Shown in pieces: positions 25,088 to 33,580 of a DNA stretch of 64,000 nt. Location of the stretch: assembly GCF_041505935.1 (NCBI RefSeq), contig NZ_CP140110.1; one strand, given 5' to 3'. Made by a program: the position numbers and the translations under genes. Numbering within the stretch: the first letter of the stretch is position 1; the number at the start of each line of letters is the position of its first letter. The notes beneath the pieces were generated by a model, which did no database searches, was not told where the DNA came from, and saw only the letters and a list, made by a program, of their open reading frames with translations. The DNA is from Fervidobacterium_A thailandense (GTDB lineage Bacteria; Thermotogota; Thermotogae; Thermotogales; Fervidobacteriaceae).

Positions 25088-27013
25088 TCAGAAAGCCAGG
25101 TTTTGTGATCTGTTGGCAATTTCCTCCTTGACCTTTCGCATGAAATCCGCAACCTTCAAGTCGTGGATATCGGTACCGGTCCTCGTTCTGAGCGATATGG
25201 TATTTTCGTTTTTCTCCTTCTCTCCCACGATGATCATGTAAGGAACCTTCTTCATCTGATTTTCCCTTATCCTGTAGCCGAGTGTCTCGTTTCGATCATC
25301 CATTTCCACGCGTAAGCCGCTGTTCTTAAGTTCTTCGTAAACACTCCGAGCGTAGTCGATGTACTTTTCAGAAACTGGTAGGACAACGACCTGAACAGGT
25401 GCAAGCCATGTTGGAAACGCGCCCGCGTAGTGCTCGATCAAAATACCGAAGAACCTCTCAATTGAACCGTAAAGTGCCCTGTGGATCATCACAGGTCGTT
25501 TCTCGCTACCATCCGCATCTTTGTACGTCAGCTCGAACCTCTCAGGCATCTGGAAGTCCATCTGGATTGTTGCGCATTGCCATTCACGACCAATCACATC
25601 TTTGACGTGGAAGTCGATCTTTGGCCCGTAGAAGGCTCCCTCGCCTTCGGCAATCTGGTACGGTACACCGGTCTCCTCAAGAGCGTTTCTTAACGCTGTT
25701 GTAGCTTTTTCCCACGTTGCCTCATCACCCATGTGGTCTTCAGGCATTGTACTGAGCGTCGCTCGATATGTGAATCCGAAGATTCCGTATAGCTCATTGA
25801 TGAACCTAACGATGTTTGAAACTTCCTCCACTACCTGGTCTTCCCTACAGAATATGTGTGCGTCGTCCTGCGTAAACGTCCGCACCCTGAGAAGACCGTG
25901 TAAAACTCCGCCACGCTCATAGCGGTGCACACGTCCGAATTCGAAAAGCCTGATCGGCAAGTCCCTGTACGAAACCGGCTTGAATTTGTAGATCAGTATG
26001 TGACCTGGGCAGTTCATCGGCTTGACCGCGTAAGTTACTTCTTCCTTTTCGGTGAAGTACATGTTGTTCTTGTAGTGGTCCCAGTGCCCGCTTTGGCGCC
26101 ACAACTTCTCGTGCATAATCAACGGCGTACCAACTTCCCTGTAACCGTACTTCTCGTGTAATTCCCTTGATAGAGCCATCAGCTCTTTGAGAACGGTCAT
26201 ACCGTAAGGTAGGAAAATCGGCATCCCGGCTGCAACATCGGTGTTTATGAAGAAAAGTTCGAGCTGAGGCCCCAGCTTCCTGTGATCTCTCTTCTTGGCC
26301 TCCTCAAGCATTTTGAGATAGTTTTCAAGTTCTTCCTTGCTCGCGAAAGCCGTACCGTAGATCCTCTGGAGCATGGGGTTCTTCTCGTTTCCACGCCAGT
26401 ACGCACCGGATACGGAGAGTAGCTTGAAGTGTTTAACCTTCCCTGTGCTTGGAAGGTGCGGTCCTCGGCACAGATCGACAAACTCACCCTGCTTGTAGAA
26501 ACTCACCTTCTCGTCGGGAATTTCTCTGATGAGTTCTACTTTGTAAACCTGACCTTTATCCTCCATTAACTTGATCGCTTCAGCTTTGGGCAACTCAAAT
26601 CTCTCAATCTTAAGGTCTTCCTTTATTATCTTTTTCATTTCCTCCTCGATTCGTGGAAGATCCTCCTCGGAGATTTTCGTACCATCGATGTCGAAGTCGT
26701 AATAAAAACCGTTTTCAATCGTCGGACCGATTCCCAGCTTAACTTTTTCAGCACCGTAGATTCTCATCACCGCTTGAGCCATTATGTGTGACATCGTGTG
26801 TCGGTAAATCTCTGCAGCTTCTGGGTCAGAGAGCTTGATAATCTTTAGCTCGCAGTCATCGTAAAGCGGCCTCTCCAGGTCCCATAACTCACCGTTGACC
26901 AACGCACCCACCGCGTTTCTGTAAAGCCCCTCGGATATCTCGCGAGCGATCTGGCCAGGAGTTACTCCAGGTTGGTACTCACGTTGACTACCATCCGGCA
27001 ATTTTACCTTCAT
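25088..27013 (-). CDS. thrS: Threonyl-tRNA synthetase
   Basis: A full-length 641-aa class II synthetase charging tRNA-Thr. Domains are the N-terminal TGS domain (about 1-62), the N2 editing domain (HTMSHIMAQAV, about 73, with CRGPHLPSTG further on) and the catalytic core. The core has the zinc-binding MNCPGHILIYK, FGRVHRYERGGVLHGL and the motif 3 region HRALYGSIERFFGILIEHY. The anticodon-binding domain follows (VQVVVLPVSEKYIDY onward). Only 20 nt separate it from the upstream gene, leaving no room for a T-box leader. Confidence 0.98.
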   Translation of the reverse strand: MKVKLPDGSQREYQPGVTPGQIAREISEGLYRNAVGALVNGELWDLERPLYDDCELKIIKLSDPEAAEIYRHTMSHIMAQAVMRIYGAEKVKLGIGPTIENGFYYDFDIDGTKISEEDLPRIEEEMKKIIKEDLKIERFELPKAEAIKLMEDKGQVYKVELIREIPDEKVSFYKQGEFVDLCRGPHLPSTGKVKHFKLLSVSGAYWRGNEKNPMLQRIYGTAFASKEELENYLKMLEEAKKRDHRKLGPQLELFFINTDVAAGMPIFLPYGMTVLKELMALSRELHEKYGYREVGTPLIMHEKLWRQSGHWDHYKNNMYFTEKEEVTYAVKPMNCPGHILIYKFKPVSYRDLPIRLFEFGRVHRYERGGVLHGLLRVRTFTQDDAHIFCREDQVVEEVSNIVRFINELYGIFGFTYRATLSTMPEDHMGDEATWEKATTALRNALEETGVPYQIAEGEGAFYGPKIDFHVKDVIGREWQCATIQMDFQMPERFELTYKDADGSEKRPVMIHRALYGSIERFFGILIEHYAGAFPTWLAPVQVVVLPVSEKYIDYARSVYEELKNSGLRVEMDDRNETLGYRIRENQMKKVPYMIIVGEKEKNENTISLRTRTGTDIHDLKVADFMRKVKEEIANRSQNLAF

Positions 27014-27033
27014 AGTTGCACCTCCGCGGAAAT

Positions 27034-27429
27034 TTATTCACTTTCAAAGATTTTACGGTACGAATAGTAAAAGAGTGCAGCATCAACTATCAGACCGTAG
27101 AGCAATGATAACGGTTTGTCAATGTAAAAACGTGGCAAAAATATGGCTATTTGAAACAGAGAAGCTATCCAGGGATAGTAGAAGTAGTCACGGTACAATT
27201 CGAAGAAAATCAATCCCAAGGTCAACAACAACCAAAGAAAATCGATTTCACGCAGCGCGTAAGCCTGAAATAGTATCGCAAAAATCGATAAGCGCGTCAC
27301 CTTTGTCGCTATTTTCGCATTGGAAACGGACTCGAAAAGAAAGTACAGAGGGGAGAGCGAAAAGTAGTCCCTAAAGACGTTGTCAACCATGACTGTGATT
27401 GGCACCAAAGCCCAGATAGCGATTTCCAT
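27034..27429 (-). CDS. Uncharacterised membrane protein upstream of thrS
   Basis: A 131-aa protein with about four predicted membrane helices (about 3-20, 45-62, 64-80 and 84-100, with a further hydrophobic stretch near 107-122). It is rich in aromatic residues (ELYRDYFYYPW). I do not recognise the family; an MreD-like topology is possible but unsupported by motif. It lies between an HD-domain gene and thrS, with gaps of 56 and 20 nt, on the same strand. Confidence 0.68.
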   Translation of the reverse strand: MEIAIWALVPITVMVDNVFRDYFSLSPLYFLFESVSNAKIATKVTRLSIFAILFQAYALREIDFLWLLLTLGLIFFELYRDYFYYPWIASLFQIAIFLPRFYIDKPLSLLYGLIVDAALFYYSYRKIFESE

Positions 27430-27485
27430 CCGAACACCTCAACATTTCCATCAACATTTCCAGAAAGTAAGGGTGTCAAAGATAA

Positions 27486-28028
27486 TCACAAACCGATCTG
27501 GTCTGCGATCTCCTTCATCGCCTCAAGTGATATCGATAGAAATTCTTCGAGAGACAGTCCGAAACTTTCACACGACCTTATCTGCTCCCTGTTCGCCCCC
27601 CTGGCAAAGCCCTTCTCCTTGAAACGGTTCATCAAAAATTCGACATTTATTGCCGAAAGCTTCTTTTCTGGCTTGATCAAAGCACCTGCGACGATGAAAC
27701 CACTCGTTGGATCCACCGCGTAAAGCGCTTTTTCCATCAGAGTCTCCGGTACTTTCTTTTCACAGTGCGCCAAAATAGCGTTCTTTATTTCCGGCCTCAC
27801 CGAATCACCCAGAATTTCAAGCGTCTTGTAACCGTGCTCCTCCGGCTTGTCTTTGGTGTAATCGTAATCAAGGTCATGAAGCAGTCCAGCCAATCCCCAC
27901 AGTTCCTCGTCCTCGCCGAAATGTTTGGCCAGTTTTCGCATGATGGCCTCGCAGGCCAGGCAGTGATTCACAAGATTCTTCGTGGAAACGTGTTTTTTTA
28001 CCAGTGCAAGTGCTTCATCACGTGTCAC
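27486..28028 (-). CDS. HDIG-domain predicted hydrolase
   Basis: Starting at the GTG at 28028 (GGAGGTG 5 nt upstream), the product is 180 aa with a single HD domain. The motifs are NHCLACEAIMRKLAKHF, GLLHDLDYDYTKDKPEEHG and ILAHCEK, then the variable YAVDPTSGFIVA segment seen in small HDIG proteins of unknown substrate. An open frame continues upstream to 28133, but that stretch is insertion-sequence DNA, so the internal GTG is the natural start. The IS begins only 26 nt upstream of this start codon, so the original promoter was probably separated from the gene. Confidence 0.87.
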   Translation of the reverse strand: MTRDEALALVKKHVSTKNLVNHCLACEAIMRKLAKHFGEDEELWGLAGLLHDLDYDYTKDKPEEHGYKTLEILGDSVRPEIKNAILAHCEKKVPETLMEKALYAVDPTSGFIVAGALIKPEKKLSAINVEFLMNRFKEKGFARGANREQIRSCESFGLSLEEFLSISLEAMKEIADQIGL

Positions 28029-28053
28029 AGGAACACCTCCAGAACGCTTCTTT

Positions 28054-28220
28054 AGACTGTTCCATGAAATTATGAAAACCCACCGAATTGTTGTATAATT
28101 CCTTAAAAAGGGGTACACCCCCCTCCACCCCACGAAATAGACTGTTCCATGAAATTATGAAAACCCACCGAATTGTTGTATAATTCCTTAAAAAGGGTAC
28201 ACCCCCTCCACCCCACGAAA
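28054..28220 (+). repeat. Tandem duplication of the IS left end (85-bp period)
   Basis: Two copies, 28054-28137 and 28139-28220, differ only by length in a G run and a C run. Each contains the terminal inverted repeat and a TATAAT box (28094-28099 and 28179-28184). Confidence 0.93.
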
Positions 28221-28436
28221 GGAGGTATACCCTATGCCAAGAAAACTCAACCTTCCTCAAAGACCCTCTTGTCCTTACTGCCATCATCCCAAAGTCTACG
28301 TCAATTCCCGCTACTTTCGTCGTGCCACGAAAGGAGGTATACCCTATGCCTAGAAAACTCAACCTTCCTCAAAGACCCTCTTGTCCTTACTGCCATCATC
28401 CCAAAGTCTACGTCAATTCCCGCTACTTTCGCCGTG
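28213..28436 (+). repeat. Tandem duplication of the transposase 5' end (112-bp period)
   Basis: Copies 28213-28324 and 28325-28436 are nearly identical and each holds the GGAGGTATACCCT ribosome site and an ATG (28234 and 28346). Because 112 is not a multiple of three, the first copy opens a peptide that stops at 28351-28353. Confidence 0.93.
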
Positions 28437-29358
28437 CTCCTGACGGCTCCCTTACCCAGGTCTTCAGCTTCATCTGCCAAAGCTGCAAACGCACTTTCTC
28501 CTTCCCAAAGGCCTCTCGCTCACCCAACCCTAACAAGCTCTTCAACTTCTCCTACCCCAGGTGCCCTCACTGCAACACTACCATGGAAATCTACAAAATC
28601 GCTCTTCTTTCGTCCGTTTCCGCTGCCGTAAATGCAAGTATAAGTCTAACGTTTACTTACTCAAAAACTCCTCTCCTCAAACCAACATCCTGCCTTTCTC
28701 CCCAAACTACCCTCTCTTCATCTGCCTTCTTGCCTTCATCCTCTTCTTCTCTAACCTCTCATTCAGACAAATCAGAAACGTCCTATCTCTCAACGGCTAC
28801 TCCCCGAGTGTTTCTACCATCTACCGCTGGATAAAAGCACTCTCTTCTGCCATCAAGTTTACTCCCATCCATTTTGAGGTCCTTTGTGTCGATGAAAAGT
28901 TCGAAAAACTCGCTTCAAAGGGAAAGACCGATACTGTCTATGTCTTCCTTGCCGTTAGCTTCGATAACTACCTGATTGCTAACTTCCGTGTCTCTCTCAA
29001 CCGTGATACTCTTGAGGCCATCAAGCTAATATCCCCTTGTCAGCCAAAGCTTGTGCTATCTGATGGATTAACCTCATACGCTCAAGCCTGTGAGTATCTG
29101 AACATTTCCCACAAAACCATCAGCTCCAGAGTAAATCAAGCGGTAGAATCCAGAAACAGCCTTCTTGCGATGTTCACACAAATCAGAAGAGGATTCAAGA
29201 AGTTATCGAACGTGATTGAGTACATCAAAGCGTTCGTTGTGCTCCACAACATCAAGCGGGAGTTGAGAATTCAAGAGCCAGGAGACTGGGTGAAGATACA
29301 AAGACCACTGGTGGAGTACATGGTGAATCATTTTGAAGAGCTATTTGCGTTTGGCTGA
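28346..29358 (+). pseudogene. Transposase, zinc-ribbon plus DDE domain, disrupted by a -1 frameshift
   Basis: The gene reads from ATG 28346 with zinc-ribbon cysteines (SCPYC, CQSCKRTF, CPHC). It then continues one frame back with CRKCKYKS and a DDE core: Asp in LCVDEKFEKL, Asp in LVLSDGLTSY and Glu in QAVESRNSLL. The N-terminal CPHC and the CRKC that should complete the same zinc ribbon are in different frames, so a base is missing between about 28580 and 28618. A run of four A at 28595-28598 is the likely site, since a fifth A restores the frame. No standard slippery heptamer is present in the zero frame, so a mutation or sequencing error is more likely than programmed frameshifting. Confidence 0.8.
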
Positions 29359-29595
29359 GTTGTGGAGCGTGTTGAGTAAATGAAAGTGGAATACTGAAGA
29401 AGTCAAGCTGCGAGAGCAGCGGGGATGATGTTTTGGCAAAGCTGAGAAAAACAGCGTTTTTGCGAGCCGAAGGATGATTTCAAAGACCGAGATTTTTGTT
29501 TAAGGACGAGGGGTATACCCTCTATCAGCAAACTCTAATCATATCGTCGAACAGACTCCGCTTCTTTTTTTGAATTCATGACAGCTTTTTATTTA

Positions 29596-29620
29596 ATTAT
29601 ATCACAGTCCGTGATATAAT
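29596..29620 (+). promoter_or_regulatory. Palindromic operator/promoter upstream of the PHP gene
   Basis: A perfect 10-bp inverted repeat ATTATATCAC/GTGATATAAT (29596-29605, 29611-29620) with a 5-nt spacer AGTCC. Its right arm contains a consensus -10 TATAAT (29615-29620) about 45 nt upstream of the PHP start, and its left arm contains the same box on the other strand. It looks like a dimeric repressor site over a promoter, about 38 nt beyond the IS right end. Confidence 0.6.
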
Positions 29621-29665
29621 TAAGTGGACATTTTGAGAATAGTTTATTCGGAAAGGAGTTGGACG

Positions 29666-30511
29666 ATGCTTGTCGATTTGCACACCCACAGCACCGCTTC
29701 GGATGGTACGTACCATCCCAACGAGCTTGTGGAACGCGCCAAGTTGTTAGGATTAGAGGTTTTAGCTATAACGGATCACGATACAATCTCCGCCTTCGAA
29801 CAACTCAATGAGAAATACTACGATGATCCGAAGATACTCGTTGTTAAAGGTGTTGAAATAAGTGCCGAGTACGTAACAGACAGTCTGCATATCCTGGGTT
29901 ACAACTTCAAGGATGATGCGATGATTCAACGCGTTTTGAAAGAACTCCTCGATTACAGGAACAAACGCAACGAAATGATCTTGGAGAAGATGAACGCGCA
30001 CGGTTTTCATGCAACGATGGATGAACTCCGACGCATCGCAAGAGGTGAGGCGATTGGACGACCGCATTTTGCAAGGTTGATGCTCGAGAAAGGTTATGTG
30101 AAATCCTTGGACGAGGCATTTGAAAAGTACCTTGCGGACGGTGGAATCTTCTTTGTGGAAAAACGCCGCTTGAAACCGGCGGAAGCTATAGAACTTATCA
30201 AAAGCGCCGGCGGTATCGCCGTCCTTGCGCATCCGTACGAGCTTCTGAGAGGTAAGCCTTCAGGAGAAAACGATTGGGATTATCTGGAAAACATGGTTAA
30301 AACCCTCGTCCGAAACGGGCTCGATGGTCTGGAGGTATTCTACTCCACACACACGATGACACAAACGGACGATCTTTTAAGACTTGCTAAAAAATACGGC
30401 TTACTCGTGACGGCTGGGAGCGATTACCATGGTGGTAACAGACCCGGTGTTTCACTGGGAATGAACGTCCCGTACAAGTTACTCAGACCATTCCTTGAAC
30501 GCTTAGGGTAA
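29666..30511 (+). CDS. PHP-domain phosphoesterase
   Basis: A 281-aa protein of the polymerase-and-histidinol-phosphatase family, similar to TrpH/YciV-type nucleotide phosphoesterases. The metal-binding motifs run in order: DLHTHSTASDGTYHP at the N-terminus, AITDHDT, VVKGVEIS, the central GRPHFA, IAVLAHPYE and GSDYHG at the C-terminus. The likely reaction is hydrolysis of phosphate from nucleoside bisphosphates or short oligonucleotides; the substrate is inferred. The ATG at 29666 has AAAGGAG upstream; an upstream in-frame start lacks a site. It is followed closely by a UvrD-type helicase, consistent with nucleic-acid metabolism. Confidence 0.92.
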   Translation: MLVDLHTHSTASDGTYHPNELVERAKLLGLEVLAITDHDTISAFEQLNEKYYDDPKILVVKGVEISAEYVTDSLHILGYNFKDDAMIQRVLKELLDYRNKRNEMILEKMNAHGFHATMDELRRIARGEAIGRPHFARLMLEKGYVKSLDEAFEKYLADGGIFFVEKRRLKPAEAIELIKSAGGIAVLAHPYELLRGKPSGENDWDYLENMVKTLVRNGLDGLEVFYSTHTMTQTDDLLRLAKKYGLLVTAGSDYHGGNRPGVSLGMNVPYKLLRPFLERLG

Positions 30512-30550
30512 TTGAGAACAGGGCAACTTGGACATGGAGAGGTGCCAGGA

Positions 30551-32512
30551 ATGGACGATAGGGAATACAGGGAGTACGTCGAGTACAGGCTTGATAGAGG
30601 TAAGATATCGGAACAGTCGGAAACGTTGGTTCCGGAGAAATTGAGATTTCTTGAAGAGCTCGATGAGGAGCAACGAGAAGCGGTACTGAACTCGAGTGGT
30701 CGAACGGTGGTAATCGCCGGCCCTGGAAGTGGTAAGACACGGGTAATCACGTATAAAATAGCGTACCTGTTGCAAACGGGGATAAAACCCTCAGAAATCG
30801 TCTTGGTGACGTTCACCCGGGCTGCTGCCAAGGAGATGATCGAACGTGCACAACGCGTAACGAAGAAGGACCTCGGAGAGATGACTGCTGGTACGTTCCA
30901 CCATGTGTGCAATGTTATCCTCCGACGGTACGGTAGCGTGATTGGGATAAGACCGAACTTCACAATCCTTGACGAGTCGGATTCAAAAGACCTCATGAAA
31001 ATTGTACGGGCGCGCTTTGCGACCTCAAAGCAGATGTCCAAGGCACTTCCCACAGTCGCCGAGTTGTATTCGTTACTTACATACTCAAACAACACGCTCC
31101 AAAGTCCTTACGAAGTTGTTTCTAAAAAGGCCAAACGGTGGCTTAATGTGGTGGACGTGATAGAAAGGATTTTCGAGGAGTATTCCCTTGAAAAAGATAA
31201 GCAAAATGTCCTCGACTACGACGATCTGCTACTTAAGACGCTGTATCTTTTGGAAAACTATCCAGATATTCGTGAAAGGATAAGCTCCAAGTTCAGATGG
31301 ATCCTCGTTGACGAATTTCAGGACACGAACATCGTTCAGTTGAAGATTGTCGAATTCCTCTCCCAGGTACACGGTAACATTTTCGTCGTTGCCGACGATG
31401 CCCAGAGCATTTATTCCTTCCGTGGGGCAAGGTTCGAAAACGTTAAGGAAATCATGAAAGGTGCGAATGTGTTTAAGATACAGACCAACTACAGGAGCAC
31501 AGATAAAATCGTTGAGCTCGTGAACTCGATGATACCCAGCAGTTCGGTTCCAAAGCGTTTGAGGGCTGTACGCGTAGGTTCGCAAAAGCCAGTTATTGTC
31601 AACACGTACGATCACTTTGATGAAGCCAAGTTCGTTGCGCAGAGGATATTGGAGCACGTTAACGAAGGAACGAGCTACGAAGATATAGCGGTTATCTACA
31701 GGGCACATTCGCACTCTCTGGAACTGCAAGTGGAACTTTCCAAACGGAACATACCCTTCCGCGTGCTTTCCGGACTCCGATTCACCGAAACAGCACACGC
31801 GAAAGATGTTATTGCTTTTCTAAAAGTGCTTCAAAATCCGTACGATGCGCTTTCTTGGATGCGTGTGCTAAAATTGCTTGAAAATGTGGGTGATGTAACC
31901 GCCGAGAAGATAGTCACGCAGTTACTGGAAAGTGAATCACCGATCGACACTTTGATGCAGCTTAGTGTTAAGAGCAACGATTTCTCGAATTTCAAAGAAA
32001 TTGTGCTCTCAAGTCTTGGCAAGCAACCTTCCACGCAGATACGTAGATTCTACGAGGGATTCTATCAAATGTACCTTGAAACGCACTATCCTGATTTCCG
32101 TGACAGGGAAGAAGACGTGGAGCGACTGATCGAAATGGCCGAATTCTACGATACGACTGAAGATTTCCTCAACGACATCACTGTTTCCGAAGATATAACA
32201 CGAACCGGGATGGAAAAAGAAGAAGGTAAAGTTACGCTGACGACTGTTCACCAGGCCAAGGGGTTGGAATGGCGTGTGGTTTTCGTCATCGGTGTCAACC
32301 CAGGCGACTTTCCACACTTTCTTGCGGTTAAAGAGGGAAACCTCGACGAAGAGGAACGCCTTTTTTACGTTGCCATAACGAGGGCAAAGGATTATCTGTA
32401 CATAACCCACTCGCTCTTCTCCAGAAGAGACTACGGACCCTTCAACGAAATTCAACGTGATTTCATCGAGGACATTCCGAGATACCTTGTAGAATACTGG
32501 AGAGTTCGCTAA
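30551..32512 (+). CDS. UvrD/PcrA/Rep-family superfamily 1 DNA helicase
   Basis: A 653-aa 3'-5' helicase. Motifs in order are VVIAGPGSGKTRVITYKIA (motif I), VTFTRAAAKEM (Ia), the Q-motif region LDEEQREAVL, ILVDEFQDTN (II), VADDAQSIYSFRGA (III), LQTNYRS-type QTNYRST (IV), TVHQAKGLEW (V) and YVAITRAKDYLYI (VI). All catalytic residues are present. It works in repair or replication restart. ATG 30551 has GGAGAGGTG upstream; a TTG at 30512 is also open. At about 650 aa it is a little shorter than PcrA and lacks an extended C-terminal tail. Confidence 0.94.
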   Translation: MDDREYREYVEYRLDRGKISEQSETLVPEKLRFLEELDEEQREAVLNSSGRTVVIAGPGSGKTRVITYKIAYLLQTGIKPSEIVLVTFTRAAAKEMIERAQRVTKKDLGEMTAGTFHHVCNVILRRYGSVIGIRPNFTILDESDSKDLMKIVRARFATSKQMSKALPTVAELYSLLTYSNNTLQSPYEVVSKKAKRWLNVVDVIERIFEEYSLEKDKQNVLDYDDLLLKTLYLLENYPDIRERISSKFRWILVDEFQDTNIVQLKIVEFLSQVHGNIFVVADDAQSIYSFRGARFENVKEIMKGANVFKIQTNYRSTDKIVELVNSMIPSSSVPKRLRAVRVGSQKPVIVNTYDHFDEAKFVAQRILEHVNEGTSYEDIAVIYRAHSHSLELQVELSKRNIPFRVLSGLRFTETAHAKDVIAFLKVLQNPYDALSWMRVLKLLENVGDVTAEKIVTQLLESESPIDTLMQLSVKSNDFSNFKEIVLSSLGKQPSTQIRRFYEGFYQMYLETHYPDFRDREEDVERLIEMAEFYDTTEDFLNDITVSEDITRTGMEKEEGKVTLTTVHQAKGLEWRVVFVIGVNPGDFPHFLAVKEGNLDEEERLFYVAITRAKDYLYITHSLFSRRDYGPFNEIQRDFIEDIPRYLVEYWRVR

Positions 32513-32538
32513 CGTGGGGGGTTAAGGAGGGGCAACCT

Positions 32539-33201
32539 ATGCCTGTCTCGAAGGAAGATAAAAGTCGAGAAGAAAGACACGATAAAATTGATTCGAAGGA
32601 TGAACGAAATTACCTTAGCGGTGGTCAAATTAATTGGAAAAACGAACATGCGCTGATCGCCGCTCTGAAAAGAGGTGATGAGCAAGCTTTCAGGTACCTC
32701 TACAGGGTCTACGGTCCGAAGATCGGTGCACTCGCAAAAGGTTACTTGGGTGTTGACGATGTGGATGATATTGTCCAGGATGTAATTCTTAAGGTCTTCA
32801 AAGGTGTGAAAAAGTTTCGGGAAGATGCAAAACTTTCCACGTGGATCTACAAGATAACGATAAACGTGTGTAACAACGTCTACAAAAAGTTCAAACATCG
32901 GGAAACGCTGTTAGAATTGAACGATTCCTATGCAGAGAATGGTCATCAATCGCAGTACTCAACAAACGAAGATCTCCAGAAAGCCGTTTTAGACGAGGTG
33001 CTTTACGAGAAGCTCAGAGATGCGATAGAAAAACTCTCACCCGAAGACAGGGCTATACTTTACATGAAAGAAATAGAAAACTTAACCTACGAAGAGATTT
33101 CGGAAATTCTTGGAAAGCCGGTAGGTACGATCAAGAGTCGGTTACACTACGTAAAAGAAAGATTGAAAAAGGAACTCGAGGAGGAGTACGAAAATGAATG
33201 A
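32539..33201 (+). CDS. ECF-type RNA polymerase sigma factor
   Basis: A 220-aa group 4 sigma factor. A charged N-terminal extension (about 1-35, lysine/aspartate rich) precedes region 2 (ALKRGDEQAFRYLYRVYG; VDDIVQDVILKVFKGV; STWIYKITINVCNN). Region 4 follows (IEKLSPEDRAILYMKEIENL; YEEISEILGKPVGTIKSRL), with a helix-turn-helix for the -35 box. No regions 1.1 or 3 are seen. It has a strong AAGGAGGGG site. The next gene overlaps it by 8 nt and encodes a single-pass membrane protein, the usual arrangement for an anti-sigma factor. Confidence 0.93.
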   Translation: MPVSKEDKSREERHDKIDSKDERNYLSGGQINWKNEHALIAALKRGDEQAFRYLYRVYGPKIGALAKGYLGVDDVDDIVQDVILKVFKGVKKFREDAKLSTWIYKITINVCNNVYKKFKHRETLLELNDSYAENGHQSQYSTNEDLQKAVLDEVLYEKLRDAIEKLSPEDRAILYMKEIENLTYEEISEILGKPVGTIKSRLHYVKERLKKELEEEYENE

Positions 33202-33535
33202 GTTATTCGATGAAAAAACCTACAAAAAACTCGTAAAAATGTTTTATCTGAGGCTCGACTATCGTCCAGGCCCTAACATGGAGGAGAAGATCCTAAGGGC
33301 TTTACGCCGCCGAAAAAGGAGAATGCTATTTTTCAAGGTCTCCATCGTAGTGCTTCTCGCTCTTATAGCTATCTGGCTTGGTCCATCGAGAACGAGGGAT
33401 ATTTTGAGCTCGGTTTTGGGAGACATCACCGAAGGCAAGCGAAATGAACAAGTCAAAGAGCAACAAGACATCGTGTTCGAGACTTTAAAGTACACGTCCG
33501 TTGCCAACGATGGCCATTGGTCGGAGAATTGGTAA
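33194..33535 (+). CDS. Putative membrane-bound anti-sigma factor
   Basis: A 113-aa protein with a basic cytoplasmic N-terminus of about 45 residues, ending in ALRRRKRR, then a single membrane helix (FFKVSIVVLLALIAIWLG) and a polar exterior tail of about 45 residues. The start overlaps the sigma gene by 8 nt. No zinc-binding HxxxCxxC motif of ZAS anti-sigma factors is present and I recognise no named family. The assignment rests on topology, size and position, so it is inference. The exterior tail could be the part sensed or cleaved under envelope stress. Confidence 0.6.
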   Translation: MNELFDEKTYKKLVKMFYLRLDYRPGPNMEEKILRALRRRKRRMLFFKVSIVVLLALIAIWLGPSRTRDILSSVLGDITEGKRNEQVKEQQDIVFETLKYTSVANDGHWSENW

Positions 33536-33580
33536 AACACCGGAACGATCCACTGGATCGTATCCAAGAAGGGTGGTACA

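Larger units (their letters stand above)
28054..29558 (+). mobile_element. Insertion sequence with DDE transposase and 9-bp flanking direct repeat
   Basis: About 1.5 kb. Imperfect terminal inverted repeats of about 23 bp are visible. The left end GACTGTTCCATGAAATTATG starts at 28055 (duplicated at 28140). The right end is 29534-29556, whose complement reads GTCTGTTCGACGATATGATT; about 17 of 23 positions agree. The 9-mer CGCTTCTTT occurs just left (28045-28053) and just right (29559-29567), a probable target-site duplication. The element carries one frameshifted transposase gene and about 175 nt of non-coding DNA before the right end. I cannot assign the IS family with confidence; the catalytic core is reminiscent of IS6/IS240-type DDE enzymes. 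Confidence 0.85.

Noticed and set aside
26990..27040. T-box leader upstream of thrS
   Set aside because: Only 20 nt separate thrS from the preceding gene and no specifier stem or T-box sequence is visible.
28054..28137. Extension of the HDIG protein to a start at 28133
   Set aside because: The extra residues translate IS terminal DNA; the GTG at 28028 has a good ribosome site and begins the conserved protein.
28585..28620. Programmed -1 frameshift in the transposase
   Set aside because: No X-XXY-YYZ heptamer lies in the zero frame and the AAA-ATC context does not re-pair after a -1 slip; a lost base explains the data better.
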